A DNA stretch of 33,838 nucleotides from Candidatus Bathyarchaeota archaeon (GCA_026394265.1 JAPKYO010000023.1:1-33838), one strand, 5' to 3'; positions 6,582 through 15,246 are shown, counted from the first letter of the stretch. Numbers and translations are program-made. The notes: generated by a model from the sequence alone, not told the origin.

Positions 6582-7751
6582 TCAAAAAAAGTCCTGCGTG
6601 GCGAAGAAATATGTCCCATCATAACCCACGCCAACTCCTATCTTATCGTAGCTTGTATTCAGAATATTATCTCTATGTCCTAGACTCTCCATCCAAGATC
6701 GTACTGTCGCCTTAGCCACTGAATCCGCATCATTACTCACATAACCATAACCCTCAACGTTCCCAGTTGGCATTTTGGATATATTCTCTCCAATTCCGAC
6801 AGCATAGACACCACCCCCGAGGGGCTTTCTAGTAGGGTATCCGTGTCTCTGTGCTCTCGCAGTTGGGTCTTCTCCTTTCAAGTTAGTGTGCGAAAAGAAG
6901 TTATTTTTTGCCATGTCTTCGCTATGTTCTCTGGCTATCAGGGCAAGTTGATCATCCCATACAAGGTCCTTTAGCCCGTATTTTCTCCTCTCTTCATTTG
7001 TGTACTTTAGAATCAGCTTTTCGACATCGTTTGTGTTTACGGGTCTTGGAGTAAGAGCTTTGGAAACTGTTTCGATGACATCTGTGAGCGATAAGGTAAT
7101 ACTAGCCGAACTATTTTGAATAAATGTACTAATATCTGAGATAGCCGACGAAGTTGATATAAAATAAATTCCCAATATCAAAAGGCTTACTACAAAAACT
7201 CCTTTTACATATGGAGTCGATCGCTCTTTTCTAAGGGTATTGTCATACTTTTCTTGATCGAATCTATTATACGATTTGATATTCTTAACCGTTCCCTCGT
7301 CTCTAAGAAATTGATTATAATGTTTAGGGTTGAAATCAGTTTCTTTTTGCTCAACATTATTTAGTAGCATTTCTTTAGAAAAATAATTCGATTCTAGCAA
7401 GATATCAGTTGATTTAAAAACATGTTCTAATTTCTGTGATAACTGGCTTCGCCTATTCTTCAGATAGAATTGATAAAGAGGTCTAAGTGCTGAAAGAAAC
7501 GTATCAGAATCTACTGTGAAATTAGGCGCTGAATTTCCAAGATGAAATAGGTCATCTCTAAATAGGGTAAGAAAAATCCCCTCACTTGTAAGATTAGTTA
7601 AGTCCTTTCTATAGATGGTTCTTCCCTCGTAGATTATATGCCCCATTACCAAATCGTTTGAAATTGGAACCATAAATTCGTTTAAACTAGGGTTATAAAT
7701 AGTAGTAATAAATTGATGAACGTCTATTTCTTTCATGACCAATTTAGGCAT
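6582..7751 (-). CDS. CAP (SCP/PR-1) domain protein with a central membrane anchor
   Basis: A 389-residue protein. Residues 1-180 are soluble and unrecognised. A membrane helix follows (GVFVVSLLILGIYFISTSSA, about 184-203). After a Ser/Thr-rich linker, residues about 245-389 form a CAP domain: TNEERRKYGLKDLVWDD, AREHSEDMAKNNFFSH, IGENIS and SLGHRDNIL. These include the two histidines and the glutamate of the CAP cavity. The topology implied is N-terminus in the cytoplasm and CAP domain outside. CAP proteins bind lipids or act in extracellular roles; archaeal functions are unknown. A TATA-like ACTATATATT (about 7779-7789, minus strand) precedes it. It is AT-rich and probably leads the AN1 gene group. 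Confidence 0.85.
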   Translation of the reverse strand: MPKLVMKEIDVHQFITTIYNPSLNEFMVPISNDLVMGHIIYEGRTIYRKDLTNLTSEGIFLTLFRDDLFHLGNSAPNFTVDSDTFLSALRPLYQFYLKNRRSQLSQKLEHVFKSTDILLESNYFSKEMLLNNVEQKETDFNPKHYNQFLRDEGTVKNIKSYNRFDQEKYDNTLRKERSTPYVKGVFVVSLLILGIYFISTSSAISDISTFIQNSSASITLSLTDVIETVSKALTPRPVNTNDVEKLILKYTNEERRKYGLKDLVWDDQLALIAREHSEDMAKNNFFSHTNLKGEDPTARAQRHGYPTRKPLGGGVYAVGIGENISKMPTGNVEGYGYVSNDADSVAKATVRSWMESLGHRDNILNTSYDKIGVGVGYDGTYFFATQDFF

Positions 7752-7938
7752 ATCCGATTTTTATTAATAATAAGAATTAATATATAGTATATCTATTTTT
7801 GGTTGGAACCGGATGTTGTGGTGTCGTAGTCACTCCTCATTCAGCATCTCTGAGAGAGAGAGAGTCGCTCGACATCCATCTCTTCTAGCAGATGCAGGTT
7901 TTAGCTTTCAAATTGCACTGTATATAAGTCCAGTAAGG
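7752..7938. other. AT-rich promoter region and right margin of the island
   Basis: Contains the minus-strand TATA sequence for the CAP gene and a short GA dinucleotide run (about 7852-7863). Base composition returns to the host's higher GC near the right copy of the 21-bp repeat. No gene is seen. Confidence 0.4.
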
Positions 7939-7959
7939 TCAGAGTTACACTGAGGCTAC
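7939..7959 (+). repeat. 21-bp direct repeat, right copy (possible attachment site)
   Basis: Identical to 4634-4654. Here only the 3' end of the sRNA (guide, D box CTGA, GGCT) is present, with no C box upstream. That is expected of the displaced copy after insertion into a small RNA gene. Confidence 0.6.
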
Positions 7960-8035
7960 TTTGAATCGAGTGGAGACCCATTGCTCCAATAAAGATGTGG
8001 GGTAAAGGGGTTCTTGGGTCAGAAACGCGGCGTCT

Positions 8036-8437
8036 TCATTTCGAGTGTTTACTCATGTACTTCTCCACTTCGGCGAATTGCTTCTTGAAGTCCTCAAGGT
8101 CTATGTTTGAGGCGTGTAGGATCGAGCTCCACCCGGTCGTGAAGCGTGTGAGAAACGCGGTCTCCGCGATCTCATCATCCGTCGCGCCGTGCATCTTCGC
8201 TGCGCGTGTGTGGAAGTGGACGCAGTATGGACACTTTATCGAGGCGGCTATCGCCAGCCCCATGAGCTCCCGGTACTTGGCGGGGATCTTCGTCTCCCCG
8301 AAGGAGTACGTCTTCATTTCGGCCCACTCGTGGGGGAGGGTGTCTCTCGGGATCGCCTCGAACTGATCGAGAACGACTCCCATGGTCTTCTTGATATCGG
8401 CTAACGTCTCTTTCTCATCTGTCAAGTGGATCACCAT
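8036..8437 (-). CDS. AhpD / carboxymuconolactone decarboxylase-like protein
   Basis: A 133-residue all-helical protein with the AhpD-type motif CPYCVHFH (C69, C72, H76), preceded by KYRELMGLAIAASIK and followed by GATDDEIAE. Members with CxxC act as thiol-disulfide or peroxidase partners; true decarboxylases lack the cysteines. A TATA-like TTTATTAAT (about 8455-8463, minus strand) lies about 24 bases before the ATG, so the message is probably leaderless. A second, different AhpD-like gene is at 17775. Substrate unknown. Confidence 0.88.
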   Translation of the reverse strand: MVIHLTDEKETLADIKKTMGVVLDQFEAIPRDTLPHEWAEMKTYSFGETKIPAKYRELMGLAIAASIKCPYCVHFHTRAAKMHGATDDEIAETAFLTRFTTGWSSILHASNIDLEDFKKQFAEVEKYMSKHSK

Positions 8438-8614
8438 TTTTTTCCTTGGAAGCCTGATTAATAAACGCGTTAGGAGAAGCTACGCACCCATTAGGGAGCC
8501 ATATATCACGCGCCGGGTTAGGGCATAACATTATGAGAATGGAGGGTGTTCCCCCACTCGGCCTTTTATGAACTGACTTGATTTATCGTCAGCGTATTCC
8601 AGTCTTCTAAACGA

Positions 8615-9358
8615 TTAATATGATTTTATTAAGGCATTCCAGAGGTTTTTAGAGGGTTTGCGTGGCGCGATCCCGAGGCTCTCAATCGGCGGCCTTTCCC
8701 CTCCGATCATCGCTGCCATGATCTGGGACTTCGCCGCGTTCTCGAGTGCGATCGTGAGCATGCACGCCTCTTCGACGCTTTGGCCGACTATGACCGGGCC
8801 GTGCGCCTTGAGTATGAGGGCATTCGAGCCGCCGATCTTCTTTGCCGCAATCTTCCCCTGAGTCTCGTTTCGTATCAGGGTCCCCACATCCTTCGTGAAG
8901 TAGGTGGGGTCGTCGACCTCATCGTAGGTCGGGATGCCTCCCGTGAAGGCGAGGGTGCTTGGGTCGAGAAGCTCCAGTTTTAGACCGAGTGTCCCCATGA
9001 GGGTGGCGTATGTCTGGTGGGTGTGTACAACTGCTGCTACGTCGGCGCGTGCGAGGTACATCTCGACGTGGATGGGTAGCTCAACTATCTCGTAGTCGGG
9101 ACCGGAGACCTTGCGGTAGTCGAGCGTGTAGGTTATCAGGTCTGTCTCTGTGACCTTGTTCCACCCCACGTCGCGTGGCTTTACGACGATCTCGTCGGTC
9201 CCGGGTATCCTTGCGCTGAAGTGCCCCATGGGGTTGGGGTTGTGGACGGAGGGCACCTCCCTGTGTAGTGCCCTGCATGATTGTATGAGCTTCTCGATTA
9301 CCTCGATTCTCGCATCACGGGTCAAGGGGGAACATTGAAGGGGTGTCCGCCTCGCCAT
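8615..9358 (-). CDS. Class II aldolase/adducin family protein
   Basis: A 247-residue zinc-dependent aldolase-fold protein of the L-fuculose/ribulose-phosphate aldolase and epimerase family. Visible elements are HFSAR near residue 46 (substrate loop), the zinc ligands HTHQ at about 112-115, and a further LKAHGPV around residue 199. Length fits the family. The N-terminal 20 residues are variable. It is divergent from the SRPBCC gene with about 90 bases between them, so the promoters may overlap. The sugar-phosphate substrate cannot be read from the sequence. Confidence 0.87.
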   Translation of the reverse strand: MARRTPLQCSPLTRDARIEVIEKLIQSCRALHREVPSVHNPNPMGHFSARIPGTDEIVVKPRDVGWNKVTETDLITYTLDYRKVSGPDYEIVELPIHVEMYLARADVAAVVHTHQTYATLMGTLGLKLELLDPSTLAFTGGIPTYDEVDDPTYFTKDVGTLIRNETQGKIAAKKIGGSNALILKAHGPVIVGQSVEEACMLTIALENAAKSQIMAAMIGGERPPIESLGIAPRKPSKNLWNALIKSY

Positions 9359-9448
9359 AAGTAACTTACCCCGGGGCCCCGTGGCGCGAGCAGGGCGTCA
9401 AGATTTATGAGCGAGGCTTTCCCGGGGCAACCCCAAGGGCGATGACAC

Positions 9449-9856
9449 ATGGCGAAGACCGTGAAGATAACCCAAAAGACCCTCATACCCGCGACGCCGG
9501 GTGAGGTCTACGATGCATACATCGACGCCGAGAAGCAGTCGAAGTTCACGGGCAGCGTGGCTACCTCGGACCCGAGGGTCGGAGGCGAGTTCACCTCATG
9601 GGACGGATACATCACCGGGAAATACCTCGCGCTCGAACCGGGGAAGAAGATAGTGCAGGAGTGGACCTCATCGGACTTCCCCGAGGGAGTGCCCCCTTCC
9701 AGGTTCGAGATCGTCCTAAGGGAGGCGAAGGGCGGGACGGAGCTGACCATGACCCACTCGGGCGTGCCAGAGGAGATGGCTGAGGATATTGGCCAAGGGT
9801 GGAAGGACTACTACTGGGAGCCCATGAAGAAGTACTTCAAGAGCAGAAAACGCTGA
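9449..9856 (+). CDS. SRPBCC / AHSA1-like protein
   Basis: A 135-residue START-like helix-grip protein. It opens with the family's strand-helix pattern (TLIPATPGEVYDAYIDAEKQ) and has the GGEFTSWDGYITGKYLALEPGKKI segment typical of the Aha1-C/SRPBCC group, ending in the long C-terminal helix (GWKDYYWEPMKKYF). Such proteins bind hydrophobic ligands in a cavity; the AHSA1 name comes from the Hsp90 co-chaperone domain. A TATA-like AGATTTATG (about 9398-9406) precedes the ATG. Ligand unknown. Confidence 0.85.
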   Translation: MAKTVKITQKTLIPATPGEVYDAYIDAEKQSKFTGSVATSDPRVGGEFTSWDGYITGKYLALEPGKKIVQEWTSSDFPEGVPPSRFEIVLREAKGGTELTMTHSGVPEEMAEDIGQGWKDYYWEPMKKYFKSRKR

Positions 9857-10002
9857 TTGCGATAGTTCCAGCGGAAGCGTCCCGCGTCGTTGTAGGGAAT
9901 AGATGCTCCTTTTGCGTAGATCTGCATACAGACGGCGTCGTTTTCAGTCTCCTTTCCGGTGAAACGACTCGGAAACAGGTTATCAGGGATATCCCCTCAC
10001 AC

Positions 10003-10656
10003 CTACCTTTTTTCCCTCATGGCGAGAAGCGACCGTCTGAGCTCCCTCGTCAGGGAGAGGGATTCCTCGAACTCATCCTCGCTCATCGCCATCAGGGCGT
10101 TGTACTGGACGACCTTGTTCAGGAGGTTTGGGTCCATTGGACCGAACTTCGTGAAGTACCCGGATGAGCCACAGAATGAGCAGACGTCCTCTACTACCGC
10201 GGGGGTCCGCTTGAGTTGTGATCTTCTCTTGACCAACTCGGCGAGGGCTTCGGCGTTCACCTCGGATACCTCGACGCGTGCCCCTAGCTCGTTCAGCCCG
10301 TTCAGCACCTCGATGAACCGGTGCGTGTCGTTCTCGGGGATCTCGTCCTCCCTGTAGACGAATGTGTCGGCGGTCGCCGTGTAGAAGCTCTCGATCAGGT
10401 GCCCCGAGCGCCGCTCAGCGGTCTCGACCACTAGCCCGGCCTCGACCAGCTTCTTCAGGTGGTGGTACACGTTCTGGGGCGTCATGACGAGCCGCTCGGC
10501 GATCTCCTTGGCGGAGAGCTCGCTCTCCCTTAGTAGGAGGAGCATTCGGCGGCGCGTCCTGTCCTCTAGCAGGGTGAAGGCCTGCTGGTCTATGGTTTTT
10601 AGTAGTCTGTGGGATTCCGCGGCGCTTGTCTTCGGGTTCTCAGGAGTGCCCACCAT
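10003..10656 (-). CDS. ArsR-like winged-helix transcriptional regulator
   Basis: A 217-residue protein. Residues about 25-85 form a winged helix: DRTRRRMLLLLRESELSAKE, then the recognition helix MTPQNVYHHLKKLVEAG and the wing ERRSGH. The C-terminal 110 residues are helical and contain a CSFCG motif (about residues 155-159), which could bind a metal or act as a redox switch. It is divergent from the GlmL-like gene with only 60 bases between starts, so it could regulate that operon. The effector is unknown. Confidence 0.85.
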   Translation of the reverse strand: MVGTPENPKTSAAESHRLLKTIDQQAFTLLEDRTRRRMLLLLRESELSAKEIAERLVMTPQNVYHHLKKLVEAGLVVETAERRSGHLIESFYTATADTFVYREDEIPENDTHRFIEVLNGLNELGARVEVSEVNAEALAELVKRRSQLKRTPAVVEDVCSFCGSSGYFTKFGPMDPNLLNKVVQYNALMAMSEDEFEESLSLTRELRRSLLAMREKR

Positions 10657-10716
10657 TAAAACCCCATTTTAACATTCAAACGTAACCGATATATTAACTT
10701 TAGTGCTAACAGAATC

Positions 10717-12483
10717 TTGAGGGTGTTGGGAGTGGCGGATGGAAAAAGAGACGCGTTTCTGATAATCGACATCGGGGAATCGACGAGGGCTGCCCTCGTC
10801 CGCGGGGAAAACGGGGCATACAGGCTCATCGGGACGGGGGAAGCCGAGACGACGCTTGAAGCCCCGGAACTCGACGTCACCATCGGGATTAGGAGGGCCG
10901 TCGAGGGCCTCGGTAAGAAGGCGGGGGGCAAGCTGATGGGGAAAGACGGGCCTGAGGGCGTCAGGCTGCTATGCTCCAGCGGCGACGGGGGAGGGCTGTA
11001 CATGATGGTCGCGGGTGTCATCGGCATGATAAGCGGCGAGAGCGCGCAGAGGGCCGCACTCGGCGCCGGCGCACACCTAGTCGGGGTCTTCTCAAGAGAC
11101 GATCCACGACCCGAGTACCGACTCGTCGAGACGATGAGGGAGACGAGGCCCGACATATTCCTGCTCGCCGGGGGTACGGACGGCGGCGCATTCAGCCAGG
11201 TGCTGGAGATGGCGGCGATAATCAAGGAGGCGGATGTGAAGCCGCGCTTCGGCGAGGGCTACAAGCTGCCGGTCATCTTCGCCGGGAACGTTGAGGCACG
11301 CAAAGAGATCGCGGAGACCCTTACGGAGGAGTACGTGACGAGGGCAGTCGATAACGTCCGCCCCTCGATAGAGAGGGAGAACCTCGGCCCAGCCAAGGAG
11401 GCGATATACGACTCATACATGGAGCACGTCATAACCCACTCCCCCGGCTACGAGAGGCTCGCCAAGTGGGTCACCAGCCCGATACTCCCCACCCAGGCCG
11501 CCACGGGTAAGATGCTCTACGCCTACGCCGAGCGGAGGGGAATGAACCTCCTGACGGTGAACGTCGGCGGCTCGACAACCGACATCTACTCCGTCTACCG
11601 CGGCGTCTTCAACAGGTCCCTCGACGCCGAGGTTGGGCTAACCTACGGGGCGATGAACATCCTAAAGACAGTGGGGGTTGAGCGGATCGAGAGATGGCTC
11701 CCCGACGCGATGGATGAGAGGAAGATAAGAAACATGGTTGGTAACATGATGCTGCTCCAACCAAGGGTCTTCTCGGACGAGGAGCGGCTTCTCAGGGGGG
11801 CCCTTGCGAGGGAGGCGATAAGGCTGGGCGTCGAGGAGCACAAGAAGCTTGCCAGCCGCCTCAAGGGAGTCACCATCGCGAGAACAATAGCGGACACATT
11901 CATGCAGAGTGTCGAGCAGACGTACCTCGACATGTGCGACACCCAGATAATCATCGGCATGGGCTCCGCCTTCACCACCACCAATGAGGCTGCCGCCCTA
12001 CTCCTCGACTCCATGGAGCCACTCTACCTCACGGAGCTATACGTTGACAGAGCCGGCCTCACACCCCACGCCGGCATGCTCCTCGGAGAAGCACCCGAGG
12101 CGGCGTTCAACCTCTTCACGGGGGAGACACTGCAGAGGCTGGGGACTTGCCTAAGCCCGGCGGGAAAGGGCGAGGGGGAGGCGGTGAGGGTCACCATCAT
12201 GAGGCAGAACGGGACGAGGATCGAAGAGAGCATTGGATTCGGCGAGATCAAGACACTGCCTCTGCTAGATGGCGAGGCCTGCAAGATGGAGGCGACGGCG
12301 GGCAAGGGATTCAACCTTGGCAAGGGGAACGAGAAAAGACTAGAAGCAACCATCACGGGCGGGACCCTCGGCATCATAATCGACGCGAGGGGGAGACCAC
12401 TCAGAACCCCCGAGAAGAAGGAGACGATAAAAGCGTGGGCCAAGGCTCTGTCGCCAAACGAGGCGAGGGCAACGGGGGGATGA
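10717..12483 (+). CDS. GlmL/MutL-type ASKHA protein
   Basis: A 588-residue protein of the glutamate mutase L (GlmL/MutL) family, an actin-like ATPase fold. Diagnostic stretches are IIDIGESTRAALVRG near the N-terminus (phosphate 1), FLLAGGTDGGAFSQ in the middle, and VNVGGSTTDIYSVY (phosphate 2). GlmL is usually encoded between the two subunits of B12-dependent glutamate mutase and is thought to chaperone or reactivate it. No mutase subunit is in this window. Start is TTG 10717, which a TATA box (ATATTAACT, about 10690-10698) would make leaderless; GTG 10732 is the alternative. The last 120 residues, beyond the usual ATPase core, are unassigned. Confidence 0.82.
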   Translation: MRVLGVADGKRDAFLIIDIGESTRAALVRGENGAYRLIGTGEAETTLEAPELDVTIGIRRAVEGLGKKAGGKLMGKDGPEGVRLLCSSGDGGGLYMMVAGVIGMISGESAQRAALGAGAHLVGVFSRDDPRPEYRLVETMRETRPDIFLLAGGTDGGAFSQVLEMAAIIKEADVKPRFGEGYKLPVIFAGNVEARKEIAETLTEEYVTRAVDNVRPSIERENLGPAKEAIYDSYMEHVITHSPGYERLAKWVTSPILPTQAATGKMLYAYAERRGMNLLTVNVGGSTTDIYSVYRGVFNRSLDAEVGLTYGAMNILKTVGVERIERWLPDAMDERKIRNMVGNMMLLQPRVFSDEERLLRGALAREAIRLGVEEHKKLASRLKGVTIARTIADTFMQSVEQTYLDMCDTQIIIGMGSAFTTTNEAAALLLDSMEPLYLTELYVDRAGLTPHAGMLLGEAPEAAFNLFTGETLQRLGTCLSPAGKGEGEAVRVTIMRQNGTRIEESIGFGEIKTLPLLDGEACKMEATAGKGFNLGKGNEKRLEATITGGTLGIIIDARGRPLRTPEKKETIKAWAKALSPNEARATGG

Positions 12484-12484
12484 G

Positions 12485-13366
12485 ATGCCGAAATACGCGA
12501 ACATCGAGAAAGGCATCACCATAGGCAAGACACGCCGACTCCCCGCCCCGGGTGAAGTCCTCGTACACCTCGGCGACGCGGTCAAGGAGGACACGCCCAT
12601 CGCTCGGGGAAGGGTCAGAAACCCCGAGATAATAGAGCTGAGAGTAGACCAGAAACTCGGCGTCGACCCCTTCAACCTAAGCGGCTACATGCTCAAGAAG
12701 GAGGGCGACCCCGTCAAGAAGGATGAAGTCATAGCGTTGAGACGCTCATTCTTCGGCACATCCACGAAGATCTGCAGATCCCCCCTCGACGGCACGATCG
12801 AGGCATTCTCACATTCATCCGGGAAGGTACTCATCAGGGGGGAACCCATACCCATCGAGGTACGAGCCCACATACCGGGGAGGGTGACGGAGCTATTCCC
12901 CGGCGAGGGCGCAGCCGTGGAGTGCAGGGGATCGATAGCGCGGGGGGCAATCGGCGCAGGCGGGGAGACACACGGCCCCCTCGAAGTTCTAGTGGATAAC
13001 CCCGACGAGGTTCTGACAAACGGGTTGATCACAAAGACCCACTCGGGCAAGGTGATCATCGGAGGAGCCACGGCGACCCCTGAGGCGTTGAGGAAGGCAC
13101 AGTCGGCGGGTGCCTCGGCGGTCATAGTCGGAGGCATCGACGAGAAGGACCTAACGGAGCTCATCGGCCACGAACTCGACCTCGGCGACACGGGTCAAGA
13201 AAAAATAGGGTTCACGCTAGTCGCGCTCGGCGGCTTCGGCGCCAACCCCATGGATGAAGAGGCATTCCAACTGTTCAAGGAACACGCGGGCAGACTCGCC
13301 TGCGTAGACGGGACCACACAGATACGGACGAGGATGCTCAGGCCCGAGGTCATCCTCCCATCGTGA
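12485..13366 (+). CDS. Barrel-sandwich hybrid-like protein linked to GlmL
   Basis: A 293-residue protein starting one base after the GlmL-like stop, so the two are one operon. Segments such as GDPVKKDEVIA, then SPLDGTIEAFSHSSGKVLIR, and later HIPGRVTELFPGEGAAV look like beta strands of biotinyl/lipoyl-type barrel-sandwich domains. No lipoylation or biotinylation lysine (MKM or similar) is present. The C-terminal part has a glycine-rich alternating pattern (GKVIIGGATATPEALRKAQSAGASAVIVGGI) suggesting a second, nucleotide-fold-like domain. I do not recognise a named family. The tight linkage suggests a partner of the ATPase. Confidence 0.72.
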   Translation: MPKYANIEKGITIGKTRRLPAPGEVLVHLGDAVKEDTPIARGRVRNPEIIELRVDQKLGVDPFNLSGYMLKKEGDPVKKDEVIALRRSFFGTSTKICRSPLDGTIEAFSHSSGKVLIRGEPIPIEVRAHIPGRVTELFPGEGAAVECRGSIARGAIGAGGETHGPLEVLVDNPDEVLTNGLITKTHSGKVIIGGATATPEALRKAQSAGASAVIVGGIDEKDLTELIGHELDLGDTGQEKIGFTLVALGGFGANPMDEEAFQLFKEHAGRLACVDGTTQIRTRMLRPEVILPS

Positions 13367-13465
13367 CCCGCCACCAAATCTCATGCACCGACAAAACAGG
13401 GACGCCGTCTTGACCAAAGATGGGCTCCGTTGGCTCAGTGGAGGGCAGACCCGCCTCTACCTGAT

Positions 13466-14627
13466 CTAGTCGTAGCTGAAGCTACCGTAGGGAGACCTGA
13501 TCTCCAGGGTATTCGCCCCACTTGACTTCTCGCAGCGCCCGATTACCTGGACGCCGAGGCCGAACCCCTCGGCAACCCTCCGAGTCTCCTCGGCGGAGTC
13601 TGGGTCGACTATGAACTCGAACCCGACGCCCGCGTTGAAGTCCTGGTACATCTCCCTCCACTCGACGGCGGCCTCCCTCTGGATTAGGTGGAATATGGGG
13701 TCGGGCTCGGGGAGGCTATCCTTGACGTATTTTACGCCGTGGCCGACGCGCAGGCACTTCGTCTGCCCGCCACCCGTATTGTGAACCATCCCGTGGACGC
13801 CTTCGCCCACCTTCCTCAGGACGGCGGAGGCGACTGGGGCGAAGAGCCGGGTGGGCGAAAGCAGCGCCTCGCCGACGGATTCGCCGAGCCCCGCTGGTTT
13901 ATCGCTTAGCTCGAACCGCCCCGTGTACCTGCCCCTGCTCGGGTGTGATATCTCTGGGTACTTCTCAAGATACTTCGCTGAGAGGAGGCACGTCCTCGCG
14001 AGTGTGTGCCCGTTGCTCATAATGCCGCTGTTCAGACCCTTCTCGAACCTGCACTTGCCACCGCTTCGGAGGCCAATGATGACGTCCCCCGGCTTCACGG
14101 CGTCCCCCGAGACGACTCGGCTCAGCTTTACCCGCCCATACAGGGTGACGCAGACATCAAGCGTCCGGAGGAGGTCGGGGAGGTCGGCCGTCTCGCCACC
14201 GGCGAACGCCACGGATGACCCCTCGCGCGCCAGCAGCTCCTTACACTCGGCGAAGCCCTCCGCCAACGCGCCGAGCATCGCCACCCGATCAATGCTCAGA
14301 GGATTATAGGCAATATAGTCGACGAAGCTGACTGGCTCGGCGCCGACGCAGAGCACATCGTTGATGTTCATCGAGAGGGCATCCTGAGCCAAGCCCCGGA
14401 ACCACGAGGCGTCCCCCGTCTCCTTGTACATGAGGTAGGCCTGGATCGGCTTGCTCCCGGCGGAGTCGGTGTGCAGGACATGCCCCATGGAGGCGTCGCG
14501 TGGATCACGCTGGACGACGCAGAAGGCACCCGGGTACAGGTTCTCTATAGCGCCCTTGAACCGCTCGATGCCAGGCTTCTTAACGTCTACGCCCAGCTCC
14601 TTGTAGCGTGACCCCGTAAATCCTCAC
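13466..14627 (-). CDS. purM: PurM-type phosphoribosylformylglycinamidine cyclo-ligase / AIR synthase; 5' end disrupted by an apparent one-base insertion
   Basis: PurM closes FGAM to AIR in purine synthesis. The protein contains LHTDSAGSK (the VxGTDGVGTK equivalent), LSMNINDVLCVGAEP and FAGGETADLPDLL, typical of AIR synthase. The first in-frame ATG (14488) lies inside the family's conserved region. Upstream the same frame continues with Y-K-E-L-G-V-D-V-K-K-P-G-I, a standard PurM N-terminus, but reaches a TGA at 14624-14626 with no start codon. A GTG at 14627, about 26-28 bases after a TATA-like CTTATAACG (about 14651-14659, minus strand), is in another frame. Deleting one base of the four-C run at 14612-14615 joins them as MRIYGSRYKELG. 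Enzyme assignment good; divergent homologues with other substrates exist. Confidence 0.82.
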
Positions 14628-14663
14628 CGAGAAGTATCAAGGGCTCCGATCGTTATAAGAGGA

Positions 14664-15152
14664 TTAGGGCTCAAGCGGCACGTCCATGCTCTCCTTCACG
14701 GCGTCGAAGACCATGATCGTGAGTGTCTTCGAAATCCCCGGGACTGTCCTGAGCTTATCGACGACGAACCTGCCCACGGCGTTCACGTCCTTCTCCTTGA
14801 CCTTGATGAGGAAGTCCCAGTCCCCCGTGATGATGTGCACCTCCTGAACCTCGGGGAACCTCCCCACCCTCTTCGCGACCTCCCTCTGGTCAAGGTCCTT
14901 ATCCATCCCCGAGGGGCGGTAAGTGAAGCTGACGAAGATGAACGCCGTCGTAGGGCGTCCCAGCTTCGCCGCGTCCAGTATGGGCTTGTAGCCCTTGATT
15001 ACGCCCATGTCTTCGAGCCGCTTAATCCGGCTGTACACGGTGGTTATGGGTGAGTCTATCTTGGCGCTGATGTCCTTCGCGGACACCTTAGCATCCTGCA
15101 GGAGCATCCCGAGTATCTCATGATCCTTTTCATCAAGCGTAACAGCTGACAT
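14664..15152 (-). CDS. Lrp/AsnC-family transcriptional regulator
   Basis: A 162-residue regulator with an N-terminal helix-turn-helix (LDEKDHEILGMLLQDAKVSA, then SPITTVYSRIKRLEDMGVI) and a C-terminal RAM/ligand-binding domain (VQEVHIITGDWDFLIKVK). A TATA-like CTTAAATAC (about 15178-15186) sits about 30 bases before the ATG, so the leader is very short. It is divergent from asparagine synthetase A, as AsnC is from AsnA in E. coli, although that AsnA neighbour is a different protein lineage here. Asparagine or another amino acid is a natural candidate ligand, by inference only. Confidence 0.92.
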   Translation of the reverse strand: MSAVTLDEKDHEILGMLLQDAKVSAKDISAKIDSPITTVYSRIKRLEDMGVIKGYKPILDAAKLGRPTTAFIFVSFTYRPSGMDKDLDQREVAKRVGRFPEVQEVHIITGDWDFLIKVKEKDVNAVGRFVVDKLRTVPGISKTLTIMVFDAVKESMDVPLEP

Positions 15153-15221
15153 ATAAAAAATACAGCTTGCTAATCGTATTTAAGTATTATTTCGTAACTA
15201 TTACATCTTTATATGGAATAA

Positions 15222-15246
15222 TTTTATATTGCGGGCGATGCGCCCG
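15222..15246 (+). promoter_or_regulatory. Promoter of the asparagine synthetase gene with a 6-bp palindrome
   Basis: ATTTTATATT (15221-15230) is a TATA box placing transcription near 15252. Directly downstream, CGGGCG (15232-15237) and CGCCCG (15241-15246) form an inverted repeat with a three-base spacer. Between TATA box and start site, a bound protein would block RNA polymerase, so this is a candidate operator for the divergent Lrp/AsnC protein. Confidence 0.4.

Noticed and set aside
6485..6715. Plus-strand open frame at the 3' end of the CAP gene.
   Set aside because: Composition is random and it is antisense to the conserved CAP domain.
7852..7863. Short GA dinucleotide run.
   Set aside because: Too short to be more than a simple-sequence tract.
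13422..13470. tRNA-like 5' half (acceptor-like GGGCTCC, D-arm-like TGGCTCAGTGG near an A-box consensus), with a loop that could be read as anticodon CTA.
   Set aside because: No matching anticodon stem, T-arm or GGAGCCC 3' acceptor strand follows, and the segment runs into purM on the other strand. A split or intron-containing tRNA would need a partner half not seen here.
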